Part shown: in pieces, positions 24,321 to 32,897 of the stretch
Layout of the letters: every line of letters begins with the position of its first letter
Position numbering within the stretch: the first letter of the stretch is position 1
Assembly (NCBI GenBank): GCA_964399165.1
Contig: CAYNPO010000002.1
Coordinates: 62,001-126,000 of the forward strand
Source of the DNA: UBA6144 sp964399165
Lineage (GTDB): Bacteria > Bdellovibrionota > Bacteriovoracia > Bacteriovoracales > Bacteriovoracaceae
Direction of reading: 5' to 3'
Length of the DNA stretch: 64,000 nucleotides
Position numbers and translations under genes: made by a program
Notes under the pieces: generated by a model
Databases searched by the model: none
What the model was told of the DNA's origin: nothing
What the model saw: the letters and a program-made list of their open reading frames with translations, nothing else

Positions 24321-25106
24321 TCAGGTCCGGGCCAGCGCCACGAAAAGGCCCACCACGGTCAACATGATGAGCAGCATGACCATGCCCGGGGCCAGATCGG
24401 CCGCCCGCTCTTTCCATCCCGCGTGCGTCTTAAGGCCCGCGCGTTGGAAGGAGGGGTCAAACAGCAGCAGTTCGGAGACCTTGTCCGCGGGGACTTTCTC
24501 CGTCACCTGAAGCCACTGCCGGTCGTACGGGGCGAGCAAGAAGACCTTCCCCTCGCGCACCCCGTAGGCGCCGAAAAGTCCCAGGGAGAGCACTTGTCCC
24601 TTCACCAAGCGCTCTTCGGCGTCCAGGAACGCGTGATCGCGCAAGGTCGGTTCATTGAGGGCGGTCAAGAGTTGCAGACCTTCATCCAGGCGCAACCGGA
24701 AAACCCCGACGGCGTCCAACCCTTCCGGCCGGGGCGCGGCCATGGGCAGGGAGACCTTACCCCGCACGTCGCGGAAGAGCTCCTCCATCCTCAGGGCGTT
24801 TTTCTCCAGCTGGGGCGTGGCCCCGGCGGCGTCTTTCAGGATCTTCTCCAGGCGGCCCAGGGCCTCCTGGTCGGCTTGGTTCCTCAGGTTCATCTCGGAG
24901 AGAGCGCGGTTCTTGGCCTGGATGTCGGCCTCGGCCTCCTTGCGACGGCGTGCGCCCTCGGCGCGTATGCTCGCCTTCAGGTTTTCCAGCGCCCGTTTCT
25001 GTTCGCGCAGGAACTGCAGTTCGCGGTCGTAGGCTTCCTGGGCGGGATTAGAGGCGCTGGCCTGGTGAGCCAGCACCATTAGGAGCAAGAGGAAGAATTT
25101 CTTCAT
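24321..25106 (-). CDS. TtpC-type N-terminal half: periplasmic coiled coil with one membrane helix
   Basis: 261 residues. Signal peptide (MKKFFLLLLMVLAHQASA), a long charged coiled coil at ~25-110 (REQKRALENLKASIR; RRRKEAEADIQAKN), a beta-containing domain, and one C-terminal transmembrane helix (ADLAPGMVMLLIMLTVVGLFVALA). It resembles the N-terminal part of TtpC, the ExbB-related partner of TonB2 systems, but ends after one helix and lacks the ExbB-like pore. In this operon a separate ExbB supplies that. ATG 25106 overlaps the DUF3450 stop by ATGA. The role is inferred from place and architecture. Confidence 0.65.
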   Translation of the reverse strand: MKKFFLLLLMVLAHQASASNPAQEAYDRELQFLREQKRALENLKASIRAEGARRRKEAEADIQAKNRALSEMNLRNQADQEALGRLEKILKDAAGATPQLEKNALRMEELFRDVRGKVSLPMAAPRPEGLDAVGVFRLRLDEGLQLLTALNEPTLRDHAFLDAEERLVKGQVLSLGLFGAYGVREGKVFLLAPYDRQWLQVTEKVPADKVSELLLFDPSFQRAGLKTHAGWKERAADLAPGMVMLLIMLTVVGLFVALART

Positions 25107-25891
25107 GGGTTCCTCCGCGCTAGGGCGGTCTCGACGAAGGGTTGGATGCCGGGCAAGCGGTACAGCCCGGTCTTCTGGTTTTTCTTGAATTGGGCCAACA
25201 GCTGCTCCACTTGCTTCTGCTCTGGGCCGCCGGTGAAGGGCGTGAAGCCCCATGCGTCCCCTTTGTCGCGGGCGAGCAGCCCGTACTCGCCCTCGGCGGT
25301 GCGGGCAAAGGCCATTAAGTCGCCCAAGCGGGCGATCTCTGCCTGGCGGGTTTTGCCATCGACTTGGAAGCGGGTGATGACGAAGTCGGCGGAAGTGCGG
25401 CGCTTGAGGGCGGCCTCCACCGCAAACCATGTCTGCACCAAAGCGTTTTCAAACGAGATCCGCCCGTTGTCGAGGTCCTGCCGGATCTTGGTGGGGGCGC
25501 TGGCCGAGGGCAAGTTTTCTAGGGGAAGGGAGCGCGCGAGCTCACGCTCCAAGCGGTCCATGTATTCCCCGTACCACGCTGGAGTTTGACGGCCAGTGGA
25601 AGCTTCCACGCCGAGCTTGCGCTCGCCGAGCTTTTTCAGCACCAGGGCCCGCTGGCCCGCGATCTGGTCAGCGCGGTACTTTTCGCGCAGACGCTGGCCT
25701 TCGAGTTCCTGCAGCCGCTGGAGAGAAACGTCCAGGATTCCTTGCTCCTCTTTTTGGAGCGCTTCCGCCTCGGCGGCGAGCCGCTCCACCTGCTGGCGCA
25801 GCTCCATCACCTCACGCACGCGGGGACCCAGGTCCTGGGCGCGGGCGGTGGCCATCATTAGGGCGGGAACCAGTAACAGGGCCTTCATCAT
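25103..25891 (-). CDS. DUF3450-like periplasmic coiled-coil protein
   Basis: 262 residues. Signal peptide (MMKALLLVPALMMATARA), coiled coil at ~30-95 (LRQQVERLAAEAEALQKEE), then an alpha/beta segment including RQTPAWYGEYMDRLE and FARTAEGEYGLLARD. DUF3450 genes are typically next to exbB, exbD and tonB2 in Gram-negative genomes; they are thought to help the motor but no activity is known. ATGA overlap with exbD upstream and with the TtpC-like gene downstream. Confidence 0.7.
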   Translation of the reverse strand: MMKALLLVPALMMATARAQDLGPRVREVMELRQQVERLAAEAEALQKEEQGILDVSLQRLQELEGQRLREKYRADQIAGQRALVLKKLGERKLGVEASTGRQTPAWYGEYMDRLERELARSLPLENLPSASAPTKIRQDLDNGRISFENALVQTWFAVEAALKRRTSADFVITRFQVDGKTRQAEIARLGDLMAFARTAEGEYGLLARDKGDAWGFTPFTGGPEQKQVEQLLAQFKKNQKTGLYRLPGIQPFVETALARRNP

Positions 25892-26304
25892 TCCTCCAGG
25901 GCGTTGGTGGTGGAAACGGAGAGCTTGGAGATGCCAGCGGCTTTCACGGTGTCCATCACCCGGACCACGCTTCCATAGGGCAACTCCTTGTCAGCGGTGA
26001 TCACCGCGGCGGCGTTGGCGTTCTTCTTGGCTTCTTCTTCGGCCATGGTCCGCAGGCCGTGTTCGGAGACAAGTTCACCTCCGACCAGCATTTGCCCCTC
26101 AGCAGTCAAGACCACCTGGAAAGGCTCACCCCCTTCCTGGGACTCGCCACTGGCGGCGCTGGGGAGGTCAACGTCCAGCTTGGCGGAGTTGCTGGCCGGC
26201 GCCGTGACCATGAAAATAATCAGCACCACCAGGATGATGTCCACAAGGGGCACGATGTTGATGTCGGAGATCTCGTCTTGGTCCCCACCGGTTTTGGCCG
26301 CCAT
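25888..26304 (-). CDS. exbD: ExbD/TolR-family motor protein
   Basis: 138 residues. Short cytoplasmic N-terminus, one transmembrane helix with the essential Asp (NIVPLVDIILVVLIIFMV, Asp ~22), and a periplasmic ExbD domain (AEGQMLVGGELV, ITADKELPYGSVVRVMDTVKAAGI). It couples the proton gradient, together with ExbB, to TonB. Gap of 3 nt from exbB, then a start overlap with the DUF3450 gene. Confidence 0.95.
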   Translation of the reverse strand: MAAKTGGDQDEISDINIVPLVDIILVVLIIFMVTAPASNSAKLDVDLPSAASGESQEGGEPFQVVLTAEGQMLVGGELVSEHGLRTMAEEEAKKNANAAAVITADKELPYGSVVRVMDTVKAAGISKLSVSTTNALEE

Positions 26305-26307
26305 GGT

Positions 26308-26934
26308 TTAAGCCTTTTTACGAGTCTTCTCGTAGAGGAAGACCATTTCCTTGCAGGTCTCCAGAGCGCCGTAGACGCTCTTGACCTGGCGTTGGAAGAA
26401 GTTAAAGGCAAGCACGGCCGGAATCGCCACCATGAGGCCTGCGGCCGTGGCGATCAGGGCGGAGGAAATGCCGGCCATCACGCTGGCGCCGCCGCCCCCA
26501 CTTGAGGCCGACATGTCGTTGAAAGACTTCATGATCCCCAAGACGGTACCAAAAAGGCCGATGTACGGGGCGTTGGCCCCCACAGTTGCCAGAAAGCCGA
26601 GGTATTTCTCCAGCCGGGGTTTTTCCATCATGCCGACGGTGCGGCAAATCTCCTCCACGCCGGATGTGCCGTGCTGGTCGAAGTGGGCCATGCCCAAACG
26701 CACCACTTGACCCTCGGGCCCCTCCTGCTCGGCCAGTCGCCCGAGCACCGCGAAGTCGCGCTCCACCAGTGCCTGCCCCAACTCCCCCTGGACCCGCTTA
26801 CTGTGGGCCACCCGCTTTTTTAGGGCAAACCACCGCTCCGTGATCATGTAGAGGCTCAAAAAGCACAGGAGCAACAGCAGGTAGAGGACTCCTTGGTCCA
26901 CATAATGGGCAATGGCGAAAATCCTGTCGTTCAT
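26308..26934 (-). CDS. exbB: ExbB/TolQ-family proton channel protein
   Basis: 208 residues from ATG 26934, with GGAGGA at good spacing. Three transmembrane helices: ~12-32 (GVLYLLLLLCFLSLYMI), ~115-140 (APYIGLFGTVLGIMKSF region) and ~150-175 (ISSALIATAAGLMVAIPAVLA). The MotA/TolQ/ExbB signature with conserved Thr and Pro (TVGANAPYIGLFGTV; ATAAGLMVAIP) is present. It forms the pentameric stator around ExbD. Confidence 0.95.
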   Translation of the reverse strand: MNDRIFAIAHYVDQGVLYLLLLLCFLSLYMITERWFALKKRVAHSKRVQGELGQALVERDFAVLGRLAEQEGPEGQVVRLGMAHFDQHGTSGVEEICRTVGMMEKPRLEKYLGFLATVGANAPYIGLFGTVLGIMKSFNDMSASSGGGGASVMAGISSALIATAAGLMVAIPAVLAFNFFQRQVKSVYGALETCKEMVFLYEKTRKKA

Positions 26935-26959
26935 GCGGGTCCTCCGTCGGGGATCGGGG

Positions 26960-27682
26960 TCATTCCACCGCCCCCCGCTGCAACAGCATACGTTCCACCC
27001 CCGACAGGCCCAGGCCCCGGGCCAGCCGCAAGGGCGTATCGCCCCTGGCGTTGGCACCGTTGACGTCGGTGGGGAACGAAGGTTGCAACAAGGTGCGGAT
27101 GACGTTGTTGTTTTTGAGTTGGATGGCCAGGGTCAGGGGCGTTTCCCCCTCGAAGGCATCGTCCACGTCAACCTGCAGCTCCGCCTGGCTGAGGACGAAA
27201 TTGGGAGGAATGCCGTCGGAGAGCAGTTGCCGTACCGTGGAGAAGTCGTTGCCCACGATCGCGAGCACCAGCGCCGCCTTCTGCTGGCGCTCCCAGTCCG
27301 GGAAAAGAATCCGCCGCAGCCCGGGATTGGCCTCCGCGAAGGAGGTGGCGGCCTCCCCGTTGGCGTCCGGAGCGCTGGGGTCCGCGCCCAGAGCGAGCAA
27401 AGCTGAAACGACGGCAAGCTTACCTAAGTAAGCGGCTTCGGTGAGGGGGGTACGCCCATTTTTCAGGACACGCCCGGTGTCCCAACGGGCGGGGATGAGG
27501 GAAGAGAGGGCGGACACGTCATCCCCGTTGATCGCCTGTACCACCTCTTCTTCCAACTTCAGAGGCGACAGCTCCACCTGGTCTGCGCCGGTGCGGCTTC
27601 CCGCGCTCTCCTGGGAGTGCTGCCCGCATGCGCCGGCCAGAAACAGAAGCGCGCTAAAAATAAGCGCTGACCGTGAGGACAT
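26960..27682 (-). CDS. Ankyrin-repeat lipoprotein
   Basis: 240 residues. Signal peptide with lipobox LAGAC (Cys19). Four to five ankyrin repeats: NGRTPLTEAAYLGKLAVVSALLALGADPS, a damaged repeat, GETPLTLAIQLKNNNVIRTLL and GDTPLRLARGLGLSGVERMLL. Ankyrin repeats bind proteins; a lipoprotein form next to a receptor and motor suggests an adaptor in the periplasm. It is an unusual member for a TonB cluster. Start overlaps the receptor's end by 29 nt, with a GGGGGAGGAG Shine-Dalgarno inside the receptor gene. Confidence 0.8.
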   Translation of the reverse strand: MSSRSALIFSALLFLAGACGQHSQESAGSRTGADQVELSPLKLEEEVVQAINGDDVSALSSLIPARWDTGRVLKNGRTPLTEAAYLGKLAVVSALLALGADPSAPDANGEAATSFAEANPGLRRILFPDWERQQKAALVLAIVGNDFSTVRQLLSDGIPPNFVLSQAELQVDVDDAFEGETPLTLAIQLKNNNVIRTLLQPSFPTDVNGANARGDTPLRLARGLGLSGVERMLLQRGAVE

Positions 27683-30197
27683 AACTCCTCCCCCTTTTGC
27701 GGCTGCGGACGACTTCTTCGCCCTGGGTGCTCTCGGCCACCGGGTCCAGCAGGTTCCGGGCCCGCAGCCCGTACCCGTAGTCCCCGACGCGTTGGTTGTA
27801 GACGAAATCCAGTTGATGGAAAGGTTGCTCGTACACGTCAGGGCGCCCGCTCGTGCCCACCTCCGTGATGCGCTTCCCGACGATGTTGTAGACCAAGGCG
27901 GCGGTCACCTGGGGCTGGGGACGGTCATAGAGGAGTTGCAGGTTGGCCACGTAGGGGGACTGCCCCTGCAAGGGACGGGTCTGGGACGTCACCACGCCGG
28001 CGGAGCCGTCGCCGAGCTCCACCGAGGACTGGATGACGGACACGTTGGTCAACACGGACCAGCGGCGCAGCCCGCGGGTGAAGCGGCCCAACCCGAGGCG
28101 CCCCTCCATCTCAAGCCCCCGGTTGGTGGCCGATGAGGCGTTCTCGAAGGTCTTGCGCAGATTGGGCCCGGGCTCGAACACCGCCTCGATGGGGTTCTCG
28201 AAGCGCTTGGTGAACCCGCCCAGGGACACGTAATCGGTGCCGCCGAAGTACCACTCCCAACGGAGGTCCAAGTTGCGGATGACCGTTCCCTGGAGTGTGC
28301 TGTTGCCCACAACCTCATAGCCGGTTTCCTCCTCGATGTAGGGGACGGAGGAGAGCTCGCGGAAATCCGGGCGCGCCAGCGTCTCGCTATAGCCCAACTT
28401 CACGCGGTGGGAGTCGTTGGGCCGCCAGGCGGCGTTCCAGGCCGGCAGGAGGTTCTTCATGCGCAGGTCACCCTCCGAAGTGGGGGTGTTAGGATCGTAG
28501 TAAAAGAAGGTGCGGACGTTTTGACGGGAGGTTTCCTGACGGTAACCGACCGCGAACTCCAGGCTTTTGACCGGCGCCCACTCAACGGCGCTGTAAAGCG
28601 AAAGGATGTCCTGCTCGCCGGTGAAGCTGTCGGCGGATTCAGTGAGGTTGGTGAGCTGGAAGCCATCCGGGCCGATGTTGCCCTCACGGAAGAGGTCCTC
28701 GGGGGTCTGGCGCAAGTCAGGCACGCTACCTGGGGCGAAATTGTTTTTGAACTGGAGGCGGTAGACGTCAGACTCGCGGGTCTTGGAGTTGTGGACGAAG
28801 CCGGTCTTCCAGTGGAGCTTGTCCCCGTCATCGTCACGCAACTTGAAGTTGGTCTCCAAGGCCACTTCGCGGGAAACGTCGGCCAGCTCGCTCCAGATCC
28901 GGCGGTTGCCGGTGGTGTCGGTGTTGAAGAAGTACTCCCCGTCCACCCGGTTATAGGTGTATTGGCGCTGGTCCGGGCTCAGCCGGCCGGCGGTGGAGTG
29001 GTTGGCGCGCCAACCGATTTCGATGCCACCGCTGGTGGGCCCCGGCAGCTGGTTTTTACCCGAAACCTGGTTGAGGAAAAGCTCGCGCTCACTCCACTCC
29101 AAGTTGCTGGTCCGACGGGCCTCCACGCTGTCGCTGGGGCTCTGGGCAGTTTTCACCTCGGTCCTGCGGGTGGAACTGCGCAGGAGCAAGGAGGTGAACT
29201 TCACCTGGTGGTCCCTTCCCCACTCCGCCCCCGCGTCCAGGGCGGCACCCAGTTGCACCTCGCGCTCGGCAAACTCGGTGCGGGCGGAACGGTCCAGCTG
29301 GAGTTGGTTGCCCACGCCCACGTTGTAGTCATAGGCCTCACGCTCGCCGATGTCAGTGGACTGGTTGTAGATCAGCCCGAGGTTGCTGCCCACCCGGGCG
29401 CTCTTGACGCCCCAAGAATTGCCGATGGACAGGTTGAAGTTGGGCGGCGGAGTTTCCGAGGACGGGGCGGTGTTGTACCTATTCTGCAGCGAGCGCCCCA
29501 TGGCGGTCAGCTCCGTCGCGCTGACACCGTCAGTGACGCCGGGAGGGTTGTTGACCACCAGTTTGCGGCCCCCGCCCAGGACCGAACTGATGGAGCCAGG
29601 AAGCTCCCTGGAGCCGTCGTCAAAGCCCAGCACATCCCGGGCCCCGGCGTGGTGGTCCAGCCCCTTGCGGAAGTTGTCCGAGTTGGCACCCACCTGGATC
29701 TGTGCCTGGAATTTGCGTGGCAGGGGTTTGGTTTGCAGGTCGATGAGTCCGCCTCCGAACTCTCCTGGCTTGTCCGGTGAAAAGCCTTTTTGCACGGAAA
29801 TGCTCTCAAGTACGGAGATGGGGAACAAATCCAGGGGAACCACCCTCCGGGAAGGTTCAGGGCTTGGCACTTGGGCACCATTGAGAAGGACGCTGGAGTA
29901 GCGCTCTCCCAGGCCACGGACATAGACGAATTTACCTCCCACCAAGGTCAGGCCGGTCACCCGGCGCAGGGAGGCGGCGGCGTCGGAGTCTCCGCTGCGG
30001 GCCATGGACTCCTGGCTGAGCACGTCTGCCACCACGTTCTTCTGCTTGCGCACCTCCAAGAGGGACTCAAACGAGTTGCGTACCTTCGGCGCCTGGACGG
30101 TGATCTCCTGCACGTCGTCTTGAGCAGCGGAAACGACAGTGCCCGCGGCGAGCGCGGGCACTGCGTAAAAGCTCAGGACGAGGAGGATCAGGCTCAA
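27654..30197 (-). CDS. TonB-dependent outer-membrane receptor (substrate unknown)
   Basis: 847 residues from TTG 30197 (GGAG Shine-Dalgarno formed by the end of the preceding gene). Signal peptide, a candidate TonB box (QEITVQAP), a plug domain with YVRGLGERYSSVLLNG, SPEPSRRVVPLDLFP and GEFGGGLIDL, and a long beta barrel ending YVLTVSAYF with the terminal Phe used in outer-membrane insertion. The RGLGERY/PSPEPSRR plug type is common in receptors of large organic ligands rather than siderophores, but I cannot name the ligand. Coupled to a beta-helix protein upstream. Confidence 0.9.
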   Translation of the reverse strand: MSLILLVLSFYAVPALAAGTVVSAAQDDVQEITVQAPKVRNSFESLLEVRKQKNVVADVLSQESMARSGDSDAAASLRRVTGLTLVGGKFVYVRGLGERYSSVLLNGAQVPSPEPSRRVVPLDLFPISVLESISVQKGFSPDKPGEFGGGLIDLQTKPLPRKFQAQIQVGANSDNFRKGLDHHAGARDVLGFDDGSRELPGSISSVLGGGRKLVVNNPPGVTDGVSATELTAMGRSLQNRYNTAPSSETPPPNFNLSIGNSWGVKSARVGSNLGLIYNQSTDIGEREAYDYNVGVGNQLQLDRSARTEFAEREVQLGAALDAGAEWGRDHQVKFTSLLLRSSTRRTEVKTAQSPSDSVEARRTSNLEWSERELFLNQVSGKNQLPGPTSGGIEIGWRANHSTAGRLSPDQRQYTYNRVDGEYFFNTDTTGNRRIWSELADVSREVALETNFKLRDDDGDKLHWKTGFVHNSKTRESDVYRLQFKNNFAPGSVPDLRQTPEDLFREGNIGPDGFQLTNLTESADSFTGEQDILSLYSAVEWAPVKSLEFAVGYRQETSRQNVRTFFYYDPNTPTSEGDLRMKNLLPAWNAAWRPNDSHRVKLGYSETLARPDFRELSSVPYIEEETGYEVVGNSTLQGTVIRNLDLRWEWYFGGTDYVSLGGFTKRFENPIEAVFEPGPNLRKTFENASSATNRGLEMEGRLGLGRFTRGLRRWSVLTNVSVIQSSVELGDGSAGVVTSQTRPLQGQSPYVANLQLLYDRPQPQVTAALVYNIVGKRITEVGTSGRPDVYEQPFHQLDFVYNQRVGDYGYGLRARNLLDPVAESTQGEEVVRSRKRGRSYVLTVSAYF

Positions 30198-30199
30198 AT

Positions 30200-31498
30200 T
30201 TACTCCATGACTGAGGAGGTCCAGCCTTGGGCCCAGCCGTCTTGGGCGTTGGCGAAGGCACCGATGTAGTCCACGGTGTCGAAGAACAGGTCATCGGGAG
30301 TCACGCCAGCGCGCAGGAGCGGGCTGTTGTTGGCGGGGAACCAGCCGGTGAGGACGGGGTCGCGCAACTGGACGTCTTGGCCGCGGGCCCAAGTCTCGGT
30401 GGACCAGGCGTCTCCGGATTCGGCTTCAAAGTTCTTGGCGCAATTGAGGAAACCGTTCTCGAATTTCAGGCCCTGGGCCTCCACGGTGGCTCCACGGACT
30501 TGGGCGCCGTTGCGGAAGGTCTCGGCGTCGTCGATGTCGATGCAGGCGCGCTTGAAGCCGGAGACCACGGTATTGTGGAAAGAGGCGCCAGTGCCGCGGC
30601 GGAGCAGGAGGCCGTAAGCACTGTTGGTGCCGCCCAGGAATGTGGCGTTGCTGATGGTCGGGTTAGAACGGGGCTCGGCGCCCATGGGGGAAGCCAGGTT
30701 GTCTGCTTCGATGCCGTTGTCCGCGGCGTCGTTGGCCTGCTGGACCAACAGGTACTGGATCTTGCCACGGAAACCCATGTCCCAGTCCAGTGAGTCGTCC
30801 TCGTTGTTGGTGAGCACCAGGTGCTTGACGTTGACGGTGCCGCCGAAGAACTCCACGCCATCGTCGGCGTTCATGTTGACCTGGACGTTATCCACGGTGG
30901 TGCCGGCGCCCACGGCGTTGAAAGTGATGCCGTTGAGCTCGTTGTCCTGGGACACGGGGTAGCCGGCGAACTCAACGCGCACGTAGCGTAGCACACCGCT
31001 GTTGTCGTTATCGTTGTTGCCCCCGAATTTGACCGGCTCAACTTTAATGCCCTCGGAAACGGCTTCGCACACGGGAGCGGAGTTGTTGCAGGCGTTAATC
31101 TTGGCGTTGCCGTTGATCACGATGCCGCCCCATTCGCCGCGACGGCGCTGGTTGAGTTTAAGGGAGGTGAAGACCACCGGGGCGGTCTTGGTGCCCTCGG
31201 CGAAGATCTGGGAGCCGCGCATGATGGAGATGAAGGTCCCGGGGTTTCCGTGAACCACGGTACCGGGCTGCAGGCGCAGGACGGAGCGACCGGTGTTGTC
31301 GCCGCCGATGAAGACGCCTTCTTCCAGGAGGTAACGGTTGTTGGCGGTGAGGATCAGCTCTGTGCCGACGTATTTGCCTTTGAGACCGCAGAGTTCCTTG
31401 CCTTCGAGGCGGCCGAGGGAGGTGGTGCCGCGGGGGCAAGCGGCCTGGGCGGCCAAGGGCAGGCCCAGCACGGACAACGTGATGAGGGACTTCATCAT
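30200..31498 (-). CDS. Secreted parallel-beta-helix protein paired with the receptor
   Basis: 432 residues. Signal peptide (MMKSLITLSVLGLPLAAQA). Repeats rich in Asn/Gly/Val fit a right-handed beta helix: GEWGGIVINGNAKIN, VRVEFAGYPVSQDNELNGITFNAVG, DDGVEFFGGTVNVKHLVLTNNEDDSLDWD, GLLLRRGTGASFHNTVVSGF. This family, with the GEWGGIVI and DDGVEFFGG motifs, is found beside TonB-dependent receptors in other phyla; its ligand is unknown. The first gene of the operon, AGGAG before ATG 31498 (31495 also possible). A TATAAG hexamer lies ~40 nt upstream. Cysteines occur at the N-terminus and in CNNSAPVCEAV. Confidence 0.8.
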   Translation of the reverse strand: MMKSLITLSVLGLPLAAQAACPRGTTSLGRLEGKELCGLKGKYVGTELILTANNRYLLEEGVFIGGDNTGRSVLRLQPGTVVHGNPGTFISIMRGSQIFAEGTKTAPVVFTSLKLNQRRRGEWGGIVINGNAKINACNNSAPVCEAVSEGIKVEPVKFGGNNDNDNSGVLRYVRVEFAGYPVSQDNELNGITFNAVGAGTTVDNVQVNMNADDGVEFFGGTVNVKHLVLTNNEDDSLDWDMGFRGKIQYLLVQQANDAADNGIEADNLASPMGAEPRSNPTISNATFLGGTNSAYGLLLRRGTGASFHNTVVSGFKRACIDIDDAETFRNGAQVRGATVEAQGLKFENGFLNCAKNFEAESGDAWSTETWARGQDVQLRDPVLTGWFPANNSPLLRAGVTPDDLFFDTVDYIGAFANAQDGWAQGWTSSVME

Positions 31499-31778
31499 GG
31501 GGATCTCCTGACGAGGGGTTAAATGGATGTCCCCCTTATAGAATTCCTCCGCCCGTTTTTGTGTCAGGTGCCTGTGAAGTCCTGGTTAAGACAGGGGAAT
31601 GCGCCCTGGGCTGACCAATTTTTTGACACTTGCCCCGGCCCCTGGACATCCACCCCCCGGAGGCACCGGCTAACCCCTTGAACCCACCTGCCCCCGCCTG
31701 GCCCCTGCCTTGCTTTCCTTTTTACCGACCCCGCCTGGTTGGCGTGGTCGGCATGGTACGTAAGCGAAAGGGATGCAC
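31499..31778. other. Divergent intergenic region, longest in the window
   Basis: 280 bp between the TonB2-type operon and the protease cluster, so it must carry both promoters. Visible: TATAAG for the operon (minus strand, ~31535), TTGACA at 31623-31628 on the plus strand without a good -10 at 17 bp, and a C-rich stretch 31640-31730. CAGGTGCCTG at ~31565 is a small palindrome. No reading frame with support. Confidence 0.4.
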
Positions 31779-32897
31779 ATGTACGAGTCGAAACCGTCCT
31801 TGTTGAGCCTCCTCTTGGTCGGGACCTTGGTAGTCCCCTCCCACGCGGCTGCCCCCCGCTCCGAGCGCCCCCTGCCGACCCGGCCTTTGGCCAAGACCAC
31901 CCGCGCGCTCTCCCCCAAAGCCGTCGTTCCCGCCTCCGCCTATCCCGTGGCCTGGCTGGAATCCCGCTTCGCCAGCTGGGGCGTGGACCCCGCCCGTCCT
32001 CTCACCTCCATCAACCTCAAGCAGTCCTGGTCCATCTTCCGCAAGAAGCGCGACGTGGTGGTGGCGGTGATCGACACCGGCATCCAGCATGACCATCCCT
32101 TCCTCCAGGGCAACGTCCACGTGCGCTCCGGCAAGCGCGGCTCCAACAACTACGGCGTCGACTTCTCCGGCAAGAAACCCACCGCCGCCCCGGTGGACGC
32201 CCATGGCCACGGGACCCACGTGGCGGGGATCATCAAGAGCGTCTTCCCCGAGGTGAAGCTCCTGACCCTCAAGTACTATAACCCGCAGGTTTCGGGTCAG
32301 CAGAACCTCGAGAGCACCATCAAGGCACTCGAGTACGCCGTGAAGGCCGGCGTGGACATCATCAACTACTCCGGCGGCGGGCCCGAGCCCTCGGTGGACG
32401 AGCTGCGTGTGCTGAAAGAGGCCGAGAGGAAGGGCATCATCGTGGTGGCGGCCGCCGGCAACGAGCACAGTAACATCGACGACAAGAAAAACGCCTACTA
32501 CCCGGCGAGCTATGGCCTCTCCAACATCATCACCGTGGCCGCCCACGACGAAGAGATGCAGATCATCTCCTCCTCCAACTGGGGCGCCAAGAGCGTGGAC
32601 ATCGCGGCCCCCGGCCACCGCATCAAGAGCGCCATCCCCAAGGGCGGCGCGGGTTACATGACCGGCACCAGCCAGGCGACGGCCTTCGTGAGCGGCGTAG
32701 CCGCCCTGGTGAAGGCCCAGCACCCGGGCTTCAACTTCGAGCAGGTGAGGAACGTCATCCTCGCCTCATCCGTGAAGGTGAAAAGCTTCGAAGGCAAGGT
32801 CCTCGGCGGCGGTAAACTCGACGCCACCCGCGCCCTCGAGATGGCCAACGACGTGGCGGAGCGCCTGCGCAGCCGCAGCCTCGCCAAGGCCCAGTGA
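31779..32897 (+). CDS. Secreted subtilisin-like serine protease (S8)
   Basis: 372 residues counted from ATG 31779, six bases after GAAAGGG; ATG 31773 in frame is too close to it. Signal peptide (SLLSLLLVGTLVVPSHA). The catalytic triad is complete: Asp99 in VIDTGIQ, His144 in GHGTHVAG, Ser298 in GTSQATAFVSG, with the oxyanion Asn228 in AAAGNE. A ~60-residue segment before the catalytic domain may be a propeptide. First gene of a four-protease cluster, ending with a GTGA overlap into the next gene, so the two are translationally coupled. Confidence 0.95.
   Translation: MYESKPSLLSLLLVGTLVVPSHAAAPRSERPLPTRPLAKTTRALSPKAVVPASAYPVAWLESRFASWGVDPARPLTSINLKQSWSIFRKKRDVVVAVIDTGIQHDHPFLQGNVHVRSGKRGSNNYGVDFSGKKPTAAPVDAHGHGTHVAGIIKSVFPEVKLLTLKYYNPQVSGQQNLESTIKALEYAVKAGVDIINYSGGGPEPSVDELRVLKEAERKGIIVVAAAGNEHSNIDDKKNAYYPASYGLSNIITVAAHDEEMQIISSSNWGAKSVDIAAPGHRIKSAIPKGGAGYMTGTSQATAFVSGVAALVKAQHPGFNFEQVRNVILASSVKVKSFEGKVLGGGKLDATRALEMANDVAERLRSRSLAKAQ

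Noticed and set aside
31623..31645. TTGACA at 31623 as the subtilisin promoter
   Set aside because: At 17 bp the -10 position reads ACATCC, a poor match, so I did not list it as a promoter.
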